From positions 1-17,221 of the forward strand of contig JAZQDP010000285.1 of NCBI GenBank assembly GCA_045546875.1: 17,221 bases of DNA. Reading direction: 5' to 3'. Below are positions 1 to 7,189 of this stretch, piece after piece (the stretch's first letter is position 1; each line of letters opens with the position of its first letter). The notes under the pieces were generated by a model. That model was not told the DNA's origin, did no database searches, and worked only from the letters and a program-made list of their open reading frames with translations. Made by a program: the position numbers and the translations under genes. The stretch comes from RUG11551 sp045546875 (GTDB lineage: Bacteria > Planctomycetota > Planctomycetia > Pirellulales > Thermoguttaceae).

Positions 1-28
1 GCTAGCGGCTAGGAGCTAGAAGCTAATT
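1..28. repeat. NNAGCTA heptad array A (cut by window edge)
   Basis: Four consecutive 7-base units, GCTAGCG, GCTAGGA, GCTAGAA and GCTAATT, run from the first base of the window to just before the queD ribosome binding site. Every unit starts with GCTA and the last three bases vary. The same period and core recur in five other arrays in the window. The array probably continues upstream of base 1. Confidence 0.75.
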
Positions 29-42
29 AACCAGAGAGAAAA

Positions 43-384
43 ATGTACACAATAATCAAAGAGTTTGAAATTTCTGCCGCTCACAAGCTAAACCTGGATT
101 ATCCAAGCGACTGCTCAAATTTACATGGGCATAACTGGCGGATTAAAGTCTTTTGCCGTTCGAAAGAACTGGATGAAAACGGAATGGTTATAGACTTCAT
201 CAAGATTAAAGAACTGGTTCAGAACAAATTAAACCATAAGTATCTTAACGAAGTTCTGAATTGCAATCCGACCGCGGAAAATATCGCTAAATGGATTGTA
301 GACACTGTGCCGTTCTGCTATAAAGCAGTCCTGGAAGAGACTCAAGGCAGCATTGCGATCTATGAAAAAGACGTACAAGATTAA
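43..384 (+). CDS. queD: 6-carboxy-5,6,7,8-tetrahydropterin synthase (QueD)
   Basis: QueD converts dihydroneopterin triphosphate to 6-carboxytetrahydropterin, an early cytosolic step of the 7-deazaguanine (queuosine/preQ0) pathway. At 113 residues it has the usual length of the short QueD forms. The zinc-binding histidines are visible as H14 in SAAHKL and H28/H30 in LHGHNW, with the expected catalytic cysteine at C24 just before them. NHKYLNE (around residue 65) corresponds to the family's DHxxLN motif, with Asp replaced by Asn, and PTAENIAKW and the C-terminal ETQGSIAIYE glutamate are also conserved. The ATG at 43 follows a purine-rich AGAGAG and gives the standard N-terminus. Its last 23 bases overlap queE, which supports co-transcription. 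Mammalian PTPS-like pterin synthases share the fold, but the queE neighbour makes QueD the better reading. Confidence 0.93.
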   Translation: MYTIIKEFEISAAHKLNLDYPSDCSNLHGHNWRIKVFCRSKELDENGMVIDFIKIKELVQNKLNHKYLNEVLNCNPTAENIAKWIVDTVPFCYKAVLEETQGSIAIYEKDVQD

Positions 385-946
385 CGAAATATTCTATTCT
401 CTTCAGGGAGAGGGATATAACGCTGGTCGTCCTGCCGTATTCGTCCGATTTTCCGGCTGTAACCGGCGCTGCCCGTTTTGCGACACCCGTCACGAATCCG
501 GCGTCGAAATGACCGCTGAGCAGATTCGTCAAGCGGTTGAAAAAGCGGATAACGGTCAAAATACAATGGTCGTCTTAACGGGCGGGGAACCGACCCTGCA
601 ATTATCTGATGAGGAAAATCTGTTCCCCTATACCAGCTCCCGTCGGTTTATTGCTATTGAAACCAACGGAACGGGCGCCGTCCCGAGTTGGATTGATTGG
701 GTTACCGTGTCGCCCAAAGAGGACATTCCGCTGGATAAACTCCCCAAATTTAACGAAGTCAAACTGCTCTTTGACGAAACCCGTCTTGACTATATTCAGC
801 TATTTAATCGTAACGGGATTATTGCGTTTATTCAGCCCATCGACCGCTGCGGGAAAATGAATATCCAGGAAACGGTAAATTTCATCAAACAGAATCCCCG
901 CTTCCGCCTTTCCGTTCAGATTCATAAACTGATAGGGATTCAGTGA
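362..946 (+). CDS. queE: 7-carboxy-7-deazaguanine synthase (QueE)
   Basis: QueE is a radical SAM enzyme that contracts the ring of 6-carboxytetrahydropterin, the QueD product, to 7-carboxy-7-deazaguanine. From the ATG at 362 the protein is 194 residues. It begins with the typical INEIFYSLQGEG segment and carries the iron-sulfur cluster motif CNRRCPFC (C33, C37, C40) in the CxxxCxxC spacing. TGGEPTLQ is the SAM-binding GGEP motif. The C-terminus VSVQ-like segment (LSVQIHKLIGIQ) matches the family's end, where QxHK is usual. A TTG at 353 would add three residues, but the ATG aligns better with the family. The gene overlaps queD by 23 bases in another frame. No queC or queF lies in the window, so the end product (preQ0, preQ1, queuosine or a DNA modification) cannot be told. 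Confidence 0.93.
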   Translation: MKKTYKINEIFYSLQGEGYNAGRPAVFVRFSGCNRRCPFCDTRHESGVEMTAEQIRQAVEKADNGQNTMVVLTGGEPTLQLSDEENLFPYTSSRRFIAIETNGTGAVPSWIDWVTVSPKEDIPLDKLPKFNEVKLLFDETRLDYIQLFNRNGIIAFIQPIDRCGKMNIQETVNFIKQNPRFRLSVQIHKLIGIQ

Positions 947-1084
947 ACGTCTTTTGTAATGAGCGTGACAATTTCGGGGAGTGCGGCGGCTTGACGCCGC
1001 CTTGTCCAAAGCCCCGCGCGCATACTGCGACGAAGCTATTCCCCTTTCTGGATCGCGGATAAAATCCGCCGAAGAATTATAAAC

Positions 1085-1111
1085 CGCAAAGGACGCAAAG
1101 GACGCAAAGAA
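1085..1111. repeat. Tandem 9-base repeat CGCAAAGGA
   Basis: Two perfect copies of CGCAAAGGA are followed by a third with one change (CGCAAAGAA). From memory, runs of this kind occur as extragenic repeats in planctomycete and related genomes. They are not coding here. Confidence 0.6.
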
Positions 1112-1253
1112 TGAATTGACGTAACGCTTGCGGCGGAAGCCTCCAAAAATCTATAGAACGTGGAATGCCCGCTCGTCCCGCTGGTTCGCGGGCGTCTTCG
1201 CCCGCAAAAGAAAAAAATCGCTCTTTCAATACGTGAAAATATCTTTACCCCGC

Positions 1254-1281
1254 TTGCATTGCTCAGGAATTCAATTATAAT
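1254..1281 (+). promoter_or_regulatory. Promoter of the Sel1-repeat gene
   Basis: TTGCAT (1254-1259) and a perfect TATAAT (1276-1281) are separated by 16 bases, a good housekeeping-sigma promoter. It lies 59 bases upstream of the Sel1-repeat start codon and points towards it. Confidence 0.7.
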
Positions 1282-1340
1282 CAAGTAACAGATGAAGAAA
1301 ATTATTTCCTAACCCGGCTTTTTCAGGAGTCCCAATAAAT

Positions 1341-2441
1341 ATGACACGTTTTTCCAAAATCTTCGCTTTAATAATCGCGGCGCTCTTTGTTGCCGTTTTA
1401 ACATCGTGCTCTCCAAGCGCTGATACGCTTTTCGAGCAAGGTTGTAAATATCATGACGGCGATGGCGTTCCAGTTAATAAACTGAAAGCCATAGATTGTT
1501 GGCAAAAAGCAGCTGAATTGGGACTTGCAGAGGCACAATACGAATTAGCACTTTGCTATTATGATGGTGATGGCATTAAACAAGACAAAGGAGAAGCAGC
1601 AAAATGGTTTCGCCTGGCTGCGGAACAAGGACACGCTGAAGCGCAAATCAATCTTGGCGTTTGCTACCGTGATGGTGATGGCGTTGAAAAAGATTTGGAA
1701 AAAACTGTAAAATGGTTCCGTCTGGCTGCTGAACAAGGAGATTCACTTGCGCAAAACAATTTAGGCGTTTGCTACCGTGATGGTGATGGCGTTGAAAAAG
1801 ATTTGGAAAAAGCTGTAAAATGGTTCCGTCTGGCTGCTGAACAAGGAGATTCATTTGCGCAAAACAATTTAGGCGCATGTTATCAAAGAGGCGAAGGCGT
1901 TGAAAAAGATTTGGAAGAAGCTGTTAAATACTATCAATTGGCAGCAGAACAAGGACTGCCACTGGCACAAAGTAATCTTGGAGCTTGTTATCTAATAGGT
2001 GAAGGCATTGACAAAGATGCTCAAGAAGCTGTTAAATTGTTCCGTCTGGCTGCAGAACAAGGAGAGAAGCTAGCACAAAACAACCTGGGTTTTTGTTTTC
2101 TTAATGGTGAAGGCGTTGACAAAGATGCAGAAGAAGCAGTTAAATGGTTCCGTAAAGCAGCGAAACAAGGAGAAAAACTAGCTTATTTAAATCTTGGGAA
2201 ATGTTATCTTTTAGGAACTGGAGTTGAAAAAGATATGTCAGAAGCGTTTAAATGGTTTCGCAAGGCGGCCGAACAAGGCGATTCGGCTTCGCAAACCATG
2301 CTAGCGCTTTTCTATCTTGATGGAAAAGGTGTTGAACAAGATAGAACGGAAGCTGTGAAATTGCTCCGCAAAGCAGCAGAACAAGATTTTGAACCTGCTA
2401 TTGAAGCTCTTAAAAAGCTGGGCGAATGGAACGGCGATTGA
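1341..2441 (+). CDS. Sel1-repeat (TPR-like) lipoprotein
   Basis: This 366-residue protein has a lipoprotein signal peptide: MTRFSKIF, a hydrophobic stretch, and the lipobox LTSC with the lipidated cysteine at residue 23. The rest is nine Sel1-like repeats of about 36 residues each, with the pattern NLGxCYxxGxGVxKDxxEAVKWFRxAAEQGxxxAQ. Sel1 repeats form paired helices stacked into a superhelix used for protein-protein contacts, so this is likely an envelope-anchored scaffold or binding protein; the partner cannot be read from sequence. Repeats 3 and 4 are almost identical at the DNA level (copies 1656-1763 and 1764-1871, two differences in 108 bases by my reading), a recent tandem duplication. 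The ATG at 1341 gives the signal peptide directly. A good promoter lies upstream and a hairpin overlaps the stop codon, so the gene is probably transcribed alone. Confidence 0.92.
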   Translation: MTRFSKIFALIIAALFVAVLTSCSPSADTLFEQGCKYHDGDGVPVNKLKAIDCWQKAAELGLAEAQYELALCYYDGDGIKQDKGEAAKWFRLAAEQGHAEAQINLGVCYRDGDGVEKDLEKTVKWFRLAAEQGDSLAQNNLGVCYRDGDGVEKDLEKAVKWFRLAAEQGDSFAQNNLGACYQRGEGVEKDLEEAVKYYQLAAEQGLPLAQSNLGACYLIGEGIDKDAQEAVKLFRLAAEQGEKLAQNNLGFCFLNGEGVDKDAEEAVKWFRKAAKQGEKLAYLNLGKCYLLGTGVEKDMSEAFKWFRKAAEQGDSASQTMLALFYLDGKGVEQDRTEAVKLLRKAAEQDFEPAIEALKKLGEWNGD

Positions 2442-2475
2442 CGAAATTCGTCAAAAAAATTCCTTTTTGAATTCG
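2438..2475 (+). terminator. Hairpin overlapping the Sel1 gene stop codon
   Basis: TTGACGAA and TTCGTCAA (2438-2445 and 2447-2454) form a perfect dyad containing the TGA stop. It is followed by an A-run and then CCTTTTTG. A terminator is likely but not textbook, because the T-run comes about ten bases after the stem. Confidence 0.45.
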
Positions 2476-2840
2476 TAGAATAGAAACAAATTACGGCGGC
2501 TGACACAGCCGCGATCCAGCGGGACGATGGGGCTTTAGCTGCGAATAGTGTTTTTCTTGTATCAGCAAAGGTGCTCGAGACAGGCGCCATCCAGGGGCGT
2601 TTTCGGCTTCGTCGTTTTGGTATGCACTCTTCAAACAAAACGTAACTGCGCTTGTTTCGTTTATACACACTGGTTTATCCCCGTGGCTTGCCTAAAAGGT
2701 ATCTTCATTACCTCCTTCCATTTTTCAGCGTTCCCCATATTGGAGCGTACACCTTTCTTTTTTCTATTCTGTGCTCCCTATTCACTCTTCTTTTATTGTA
2801 TGGTAAAATATTTCTTAATGAACAATCGTGGAGAACAGTT
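2442..2840. other. Intergenic region before the DUF4185-like gene
   Basis: The frame of the next gene stays open back to 2652, but the upstream part has no signal for a start and the real N-terminus appears to be at 2841. Apart from the terminator-like dyad at its left edge, the region holds a hairpin GCGGCT-GACAC-AGCCGC (2496-2512), which resembles the one at 985-1001, and a promoter at 2781-2809. Nothing else is recognisable. Confidence 0.55.
2781..2809 (+). promoter_or_regulatory. Promoter of the DUF4185-like gene
   Basis: TTCACT (2781-2786) and TAAAAT (2804-2809) are spaced by 17 bases, about 30 bases before the ATG at 2841. Placing a promoter here supports the short start and argues against the longer frame from 2652. 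Confidence 0.55.
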
Positions 2841-3890
2841 ATGACTATATTTTTGATTTTATTGTCATTATTTGTGGCGCAGCCGGCGAATGAATGGAAT
2901 GAATTAACGGCTCGGTCTAACGGCTGGCTTGGGGCGGACGGTGTGTATTCCGCTGAAGATTCGGCGGACGGCAGTCTGTACTTCTGGTTTAGCGATACAT
3001 TCTGTGGAACGACTCAAGACAACGGTCGGCGTTTCAAAGACGTCTACATGGTTAATCATTCGTTTTGGCATATATCTGCGTCCGGGAAATTCGAGGCTTT
3101 TGTTCCTCCGAAAGGACAGAATCTTTTTCCTGACCGGTACTGGATTCAGGATGGCATTCTGCTTGACGGAACGCTGTACCTGTTTGCCATGGTAAACAAT
3201 CCTAAAAACTGGAAGCCGGAACGAATCGACTTGATCGCTCTGCCGATTCTTTCTGACGGTAAACTGGATTTCACTTGCGTAGTTATTAAGAAAGACGCCC
3301 CTCTGCAGGCGCATAATGAAAAAGGGCAAATTGTTTTCGGCGGGGCGATTCTTGACAAACCCATAGACGGGTACTTTTATATTTACGGCTATCAGGATAA
3401 CGCTAAAGACCATTCTCGCAAAGATATGGTTGCTGCTCGTGTTCCAGTTGAGAAACTGACCGATTTTTCCGCCTGGCGATTTTGGAATGGGCAGAACTGG
3501 GGTGATGACTTAAAACGCTGCGCGCCGTTAGCGAAAGGGATATCATGCGAGTTCTCTGTTTCATGTATTCCTTCCGGACCCGAAAAGGGACGCTTTCTGC
3601 TGGTTAATACCCGGCGGGGCATCTCTCCGATTGTAGAATATCGCGTTGGCGACAGTCCAATCGGTCCGTTTAGCGCCCCAACGGTTATCTATCGCGCGCC
3701 GGAACACAAAGACGGCGTGAGCGTTTACAACGGCAAAGGACATCCCGATTTATCGACGGACGAGTACCTGATTATTTCGTATAACGTCAATCGGCTGGGA
3801 CGTCTTCCGCACAATCCACAGGAATACCGCCCACGGTTTATTCGTCTGCGATACGAGGACGTAAAGAATGAATCCGGGAATCGGGAGTAA
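2841..3890 (+). CDS. Secreted DUF4185/DUF5005-like protein
   Basis: From the ATG at 2841 the protein is 349 residues and begins with a short signal peptide (MTIFLILLSLFVAQPA). A purine-rich GGAGAAC precedes the start. The mature N-terminus carries NGWLGADGVYS (about 27-37), WFSDTF (49-54) and MVNHSFW (70-76). From memory these match the opening blade of DUF4185/DUF5005 proteins, predicted beta-propellers related to glycoside hydrolases that read W-x-G-DG, FGDT and NN. Near the C-terminus STDEYLIISYNVN and PRFIRLR fit the last strands of such a propeller. A polysaccharide-binding or hydrolytic role outside the cytoplasm is an inference; no catalytic residue can be assigned. The open frame extends upstream to 2652, but that extension would hide the signal peptide and contains the promoter. 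The gene faces the vWA gene tail to tail. Confidence 0.75.
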   Translation: MTIFLILLSLFVAQPANEWNELTARSNGWLGADGVYSAEDSADGSLYFWFSDTFCGTTQDNGRRFKDVYMVNHSFWHISASGKFEAFVPPKGQNLFPDRYWIQDGILLDGTLYLFAMVNNPKNWKPERIDLIALPILSDGKLDFTCVVIKKDAPLQAHNEKGQIVFGGAILDKPIDGYFYIYGYQDNAKDHSRKDMVAARVPVEKLTDFSAWRFWNGQNWGDDLKRCAPLAKGISCEFSVSCIPSGPEKGRFLLVNTRRGISPIVEYRVGDSPIGPFSAPTVIYRAPEHKDGVSVYNGKGHPDLSTDEYLIISYNVNRLGRLPHNPQEYRPRFIRLRYEDVKNESGNRE

Positions 3891-3932
3891 AAAAATGACG
3901 AGTTGTAGAAGGGCTTTTTAAAACGCTTTGCG

Positions 3933-3953
3933 TAATTCCGAATTCCTAATTCC
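3933..3953. repeat. AATTCC heptad repeat
   Basis: Three 7-base units, TAATTCC, GAATTCC and TAATTCC, lie between two convergent genes. The core differs from the NNAGCTA arrays but the period is the same. Confidence 0.6.
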
Positions 3954-3965
3954 ACATTTCAAATT

Positions 3966-4015
3966 AAAAAAACGCCATGCAGTCCAGCTGTTCCCTTTAG
4001 CTTTTCTGCATGGCG
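3966..4015 (-). terminator. Rho-independent terminator of the sigma/vWA operon
   Basis: A perfect 10-base stem, CGCCATGCAG (3973-3982) with CTGCATGGCG (4006-4015), is followed on the minus strand by seven T residues (3972-3966). This is a textbook intrinsic terminator for the minus-strand vWA gene that ends at 4072. The + strand lacks a T-run after the stem, so it is one-directional. Confidence 0.9.
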
Positions 4016-4032
4016 CAACGGAAGAATATTGT

Positions 4033-4074
4033 GGAGCTTCTAGCTACTAGCTCCTGGCTAGATGCTAAAAGTTA
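4033..4074. repeat. NNAGCTA heptad array B
   Basis: Six 7-base units in register: GGAGCTT, CTAGCTA, CTAGCTC, CTGGCTA, GATGCTA, AAAGTTA. The array runs into the TAA stop codon of the vWA gene (minus strand, 4074-4072). Confidence 0.75.
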
Positions 4075-6114
4075 GCGGTTATATCTTTTTGCCTTTTCAA
4101 CCAGCTTGACGAATTTGGCTTGCTGTTCGGTCAGATTTTCTGGAACGAGTTTGAGGACGTCGTCAAATTTGGCGTTACAGGTGTATTTGCCGTTAGCCAG
4201 AATCTGGGCGAACAGGGCGACAGCGTACGCGAACTTAAAGTCTGAGCTGACGTTTGCTTTTTCTTCTGCGGTTGGATCGACAACCGGGAAATCCTGATAC
4301 TGAGACGTATCGGCGTCCGGTTCCTTCCAGCGAATTTTTACCAGGAACAGCTCATTGGCAAATGGGACGCTCTCCGAATTCTCTTGTTCTCCTTGCGGCG
4401 AAAGCGTAACTACGCTCCCGCTGGTCGCTTCGTTACCTCCTTCCATCTTATTCTGTTCTTTCTGATGGAATTTCTCGTAACGGGATTTATCAACAGATGG
4501 TTCCAGCTCGTTGACGACTCCAACGGGGACGATTTCGTATAGAGCCAACACGTTTTGCCCTGCTCCGATGTTGCCGGATTCTTTGGTATCATCATTGAAC
4601 TCTTGCGCTTCCATGACGCGGTTTTCGTAGCCGATAAGCCGATATGACTGGACTTTTGCCGGGTTGAAGTCAATTTGAATTTTGACGTCTTTGGCAATCG
4701 TCATCATGGAACCAAAGTTTTCATCTTCCAGGACTCGTTTCGCTTCTTTTTTGCTGTTGATGTAATGATACGAACCCTGACCGTAATTGGCGAGCGTTTC
4801 CATCGTGTTGTCTTTGAAGTTCCCCATGCCGAAGCCGAGAACGGTAAGAAAAACGCCGGACTGCGCCTGCTGTTTGATGAGGCTTTTGAGTTTGTCTCTG
4901 TTTGTTACACCAACGTTGAAATCGCCGTCTGAACAGAGGATAACCCGGTTGACGCCTTTGGAATCAAACCGCTTTTTGTTTTCGTTGTACGCCAAAACCA
5001 GACCGTCAGAAGCGTTTGTACAGCCGGAAGCGTACAAAGATTTAATAACAGATTTAATCTCTTTTCGATTTTTAACCGGCGTTGAACTCAAAACGACTTT
5101 GGCGGTATCGCCGTATGTTACGATGGAAATGGAGTCTTCTTCCCGAAGGAAATCAACCTGATTGCAAAGCGACTTTTTAATCAGTTCCAGTTTATTTTCA
5201 TCTGACATGGAGCCGGACACGTCAATTAAGTACGTCAAGTTGAACGCAGGTGTGTTTTCTCGTGGAGGAAGTTTCCCCTGAATGCCGATTTTTGCCAATA
5301 ACAGTTTGGGTTTAAGCGGATGCTGTCCGATTTCAACTGACGGCTTGAACGGGCAAGCGCTGCTCTCTTCCGGCTTGGGCATAACCCAGTCGAAATAGTT
5401 GATATACTCTTCTTCCCGAACCGATTCCGGCGGCGGCAGCTGACCGTGTTCTTTGATGTACTGTTTTGCCAACGTATACGAAGCGGTGTCAACATCCAAG
5501 CCAAAGGTCGAAAACGGGTTGTCTGTCACGGTCAAAAAGACGTTTTTCTTTTCCGCCGTGAATCCGTCCAGAGCGTTGGGAATAAGCTGTGGCATAGGAG
5601 GTTCGAAAGCCATGCTCATATTAAACGCAGGGGTGAAGCCGCAGCAGAACATAGCATTTGCCATAAGTCCGCGTTTAATGCCTTTATTAATTGTCGAATC
5701 CGCAATCTTGCTAGCAGGTAAACATATTGAATTCATCTCGCACAAGTTTTCAAGCGGATCCGGTTCATTTTTTCGCGTCCAGTCCTGGAATTTTTGTTTA
5801 ATTGTTGCCAGAAGAGATTTTTCTCCGTCCTTTTTATGCCACGGCCAGAGTTTCTTTCCGAAGCTTGCCAGAAACGTCAAAAATTCCGCCATTTTGCCAG
5901 GATTGTCAAGAGCGGTTTGAAGCTCTTCAGAGGTTTCGATAAGGTCGATGATTTCCAGTAGCGCTGTTAATTTATCGTTGATTTCCGGATGAGTGAAAGC
6001 GTATTCGTCGATGTCAGCCATTTCTTCGGGCGACAGTTCACCGATGGCGTAGAGAATGAGTCGATCATCGTCAATATTCAAATTTGAAACGTTGTTTGTA
6101 TTGTTAGTATCCAT
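4072..6114 (-). CDS. vWA protein with YfbK-like core and anti-sigma-like N-terminus
   Basis: This 680-residue protein has three parts. Residues 15-70 include DDRLILYAIGELSPEEMADI and PEINDKLTALLE, which resemble the N-terminal helices of planctomycete anti-sigma factors (LxxYxxGEL...). Residues 199-245 (NPFSTFGLDVDTASYTLAK, then PPPESVREEEYINYFDW) match the N-terminal region of YfbK-type vWA proteins. The vWA domain (about 290-460) has a full MIDAS: DVSGS near 297-301, TNASDG, and CSDGDFNVG. The C-terminal 200 residues fit DUF3520, the usual partner of this vWA class. No signal peptide or clear membrane helix is seen, although residues 150-170 are fairly apolar. It lies 90 bases downstream of an ECF sigma gene on the same strand, so a role as partner of that sigma factor is plausible but inferred. 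The stop codon lies in heptad array B, and a strong terminator follows. Confidence 0.88.
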   Translation of the reverse strand: MDTNNTNNVSNLNIDDDRLILYAIGELSPEEMADIDEYAFTHPEINDKLTALLEIIDLIETSEELQTALDNPGKMAEFLTFLASFGKKLWPWHKKDGEKSLLATIKQKFQDWTRKNEPDPLENLCEMNSICLPASKIADSTINKGIKRGLMANAMFCCGFTPAFNMSMAFEPPMPQLIPNALDGFTAEKKNVFLTVTDNPFSTFGLDVDTASYTLAKQYIKEHGQLPPPESVREEEYINYFDWVMPKPEESSACPFKPSVEIGQHPLKPKLLLAKIGIQGKLPPRENTPAFNLTYLIDVSGSMSDENKLELIKKSLCNQVDFLREEDSISIVTYGDTAKVVLSSTPVKNRKEIKSVIKSLYASGCTNASDGLVLAYNENKKRFDSKGVNRVILCSDGDFNVGVTNRDKLKSLIKQQAQSGVFLTVLGFGMGNFKDNTMETLANYGQGSYHYINSKKEAKRVLEDENFGSMMTIAKDVKIQIDFNPAKVQSYRLIGYENRVMEAQEFNDDTKESGNIGAGQNVLALYEIVPVGVVNELEPSVDKSRYEKFHQKEQNKMEGGNEATSGSVVTLSPQGEQENSESVPFANELFLVKIRWKEPDADTSQYQDFPVVDPTAEEKANVSSDFKFAYAVALFAQILANGKYTCNAKFDDVLKLVPENLTEQQAKFVKLVEKAKRYNR

Positions 6115-6204
6115 GATTATTTTCTCATATTTCTTATTTGGGTTAATCGGTTAATGAATTATAAAACGAGTAGAAAATAGGGCGATCTGTCAAATGTGTT
6201 TTTG

Positions 6205-6720
6205 TTAGCCGACGTCGTCATTGCTTTGAATTTTCTCTCGAAATTCCTGAAGTTTACCCAAAAGAATTTTGCGAACAGTACTGGATGATATACCGACATC
6301 TGCTCCTATTTCTGAAGAAGATTTACCTTCAACGAATTTGAGTCGGAATATTTCTCGAGTTCTTTTATTGGATTTAGCCAAGAACGCGATTGCTTTTTGA
6401 ATCAAATCCTGTTGTTCTGCAGCGGTAGCAGGATTGGCGTTTTTATTGTCTTGCATGTTACTCAGAGTCGTTCCTTCGATTTCTGGAGCAAGACGTTCCG
6501 GATGTTTTTTGCGAAAAAAATCGATTACCAGGTTTCGAGCAACTCGATACAGCCAGTTTCGCAAATGATTTCCTTCCAGATTGCGGTTGGATTCGTACAA
6601 ACGGACGTAGACTTCCTGTGTAAGGTCGTCCGCTTCTGTTTCGGATTTGAGCAACCGAATACAGTATCGACGAATAGCATCGTAATGCGGCGCGTTAGCA
6701 ATGTTTGTATTATTATTCAT
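6205..6720 (-). CDS. ECF-type RNA polymerase sigma factor
   Basis: The 171-residue protein has the two conserved sigma-70 regions without a region 1 or 3. Region 2 spans about 12-72 with the core-binding helix DDLTQEVYVRLYE and the -10 reading segment NWLYRVARNLVIDFFRKK. Region 4 spans about 104-160, with a helix-turn-helix in KSSSEIGADVGISSSTVRKIL. These make it an extracytoplasmic-function family sigma factor that redirects RNA polymerase to a small regulon. The vWA gene with an anti-sigma-like head follows 90 bases downstream, the arrangement expected for a sigma/regulator pair. No Shine-Dalgarno sequence is seen before the ATG at 6720. The target promoter cannot be derived from this window. 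Confidence 0.9.
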   Translation of the reverse strand: MNNNTNIANAPHYDAIRRYCIRLLKSETEADDLTQEVYVRLYESNRNLEGNHLRNWLYRVARNLVIDFFRKKHPERLAPEIEGTTLSNMQDNKNANPATAAEQQDLIQKAIAFLAKSNKRTREIFRLKFVEGKSSSEIGADVGISSSTVRKILLGKLQEFREKIQSNDDVG

Positions 6721-6807
6721 TGGGTAACATTAGGGTAAGGGGGAACAAACGTAAATGAAAGTGGAGCGAACTCCTAACCGGTTTTGTCTTTCAAGTACTA
6801 AAACTTT

Positions 6808-6833
6808 AATTGAGCATTCTTCCGGACTCAATT
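6808..6833. promoter_or_regulatory. Inverted repeat upstream of the sigma gene
   Basis: AATTGAG and CTCAATT are perfect inverted arms around a 12-base loop, about 90 bases before the sigma start codon. On the minus strand TTGAGT and TAAAGT with a 17-base spacer overlap it, so it may be an operator over a promoter. Both assignments are weak. Confidence 0.35.
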
Positions 6834-6880
6834 GATGTTCTGACTAATAATAACGAAAATGGTCGCCGAATTGTTACCAA

Positions 6881-6904
6881 TTTTTTAAAAAATTTTTTAA
6901 AAAA
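6881..6904. other. Symmetric A/T tract T6A6T6A6
   Basis: Four exact six-base runs alternate T, A, T, A over 24 bases. Such phased A-tracts bend DNA and bind nucleoid proteins in general; a role here is inferred. The tract sits between divergent genes. Confidence 0.6.
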
Positions 6905-6986
6905 GTAGATTGTAAAAAAAATATAAATATTACAGATTAATTTGATATGTAAAAACGTATAAGACTATGCCGCCGGAATTTGTTCT

Positions 6987-7001
6987 CAATGATAAATGTT
7001 G
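6987..7001 (+). promoter_or_regulatory. Box 1, CAATGATAAATGTTG
   Basis: First and best copy of a 15-base box. Near copies occur at 7075-7089 (CAATGATAAATCTTT), 7097-7111 (AAATGATAAATGTTG) and 10235-10249 (CATTGATAAATGTTG). This copy has no -35 hexamer at the spacing seen at the last two. Candidate regulator binding site. Confidence 0.5.
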
Positions 7002-7074
7002 GATTTTCGCTCAGAAAATAATTTGAATTCTTAAAGTTTTATAACTCTTTATAAATAATGCATTTATAAATCCC

Positions 7075-7111
7075 CAATGATAAATCTTTTTTTTCGAAAT
7101 GATAAATGTTG
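7075..7111 (+). promoter_or_regulatory. Boxes 2 and 3 upstream of fic
   Basis: CAATGATAAATCTTT (7075-7089) and AAATGATAAATGTTG (7097-7111) start 22 bases apart, about two helical turns. The second ends three bases before the fic -35 hexamer. The placement fits an activator or a repressor acting at this promoter. The winged helix of the Fic protein is one candidate regulator, an inference only. Confidence 0.5.
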
Positions 7112-7114
7112 AGG

Positions 7115-7142
7115 TTGACAGAAACTTTTTTTTGATTATAGT
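7115..7142 (+). promoter_or_regulatory. fic promoter
   Basis: A perfect TTGACA (7115-7120) and TATAGT (7137-7142) are spaced by 16 bases. The predicted start of transcription is about 40 bases before the ATG at 7190. Confidence 0.75.
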
Positions 7143-7189
7143 ATGAAACAGGTAAAATGATATTTGTTCCATAAACACTACACTGAATT

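Larger units (their letters stand above)
947..1340. other. Intergenic region with GC-rich hairpins and a 9-base repeat
   Basis: No credible gene is seen here. From left to right it holds a hairpin with stem GGCGGC and loop TTGAC (985-1001), a short hairpin GCGGAT/ATCCGC (1055-1069), a tandem 9-base repeat (1085-1111), and a strong hairpin GCGGGCG-TCTT-CGCCCGC (1188-1205). None has a T-run on the 3' side of the + strand, so a normal terminator for queE is not evident. The promoter of the next gene lies at 1254-1281. The mix of GC-rich palindromes and short tandem repeats resembles repetitive extragenic DNA. Confidence 0.6.
6721..7189. other. Divergent AT-rich control region between the sigma and fic genes
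   Basis: No gene is seen here. The region carries a 7-base inverted repeat AATTGAG/CTCAATT (6808-6814, 6827-6833) that overlaps a weak minus-strand promoter (TTGAGT-17-TAAAGT). It also has the tract T6A6T6A6 (6881-6904), two copies of the self-complementary TTTATAAA (7048-7055 and 7063-7070), three TGATAAAT boxes and the fic promoter. The base composition is much more AT-rich than that of the flanking genes. Confidence 0.7.

Noticed and set aside
353..361. TTG start for queE
   Set aside because: It adds three residues not found in the family; the ATG at 362 gives the usual N-terminus.
2652..2840. N-terminal extension of the DUF4185-like protein
   Set aside because: The frame is open, but it contains the promoter at 2781-2809, and the ATG at 2841 gives a normal signal peptide.
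6115..6204. Promoter for the vWA gene inside the sigma-vWA gap
   Set aside because: TTGACA and TATAAT words exist on the minus strand, but the spacer is 24 bases, too long for a normal promoter.
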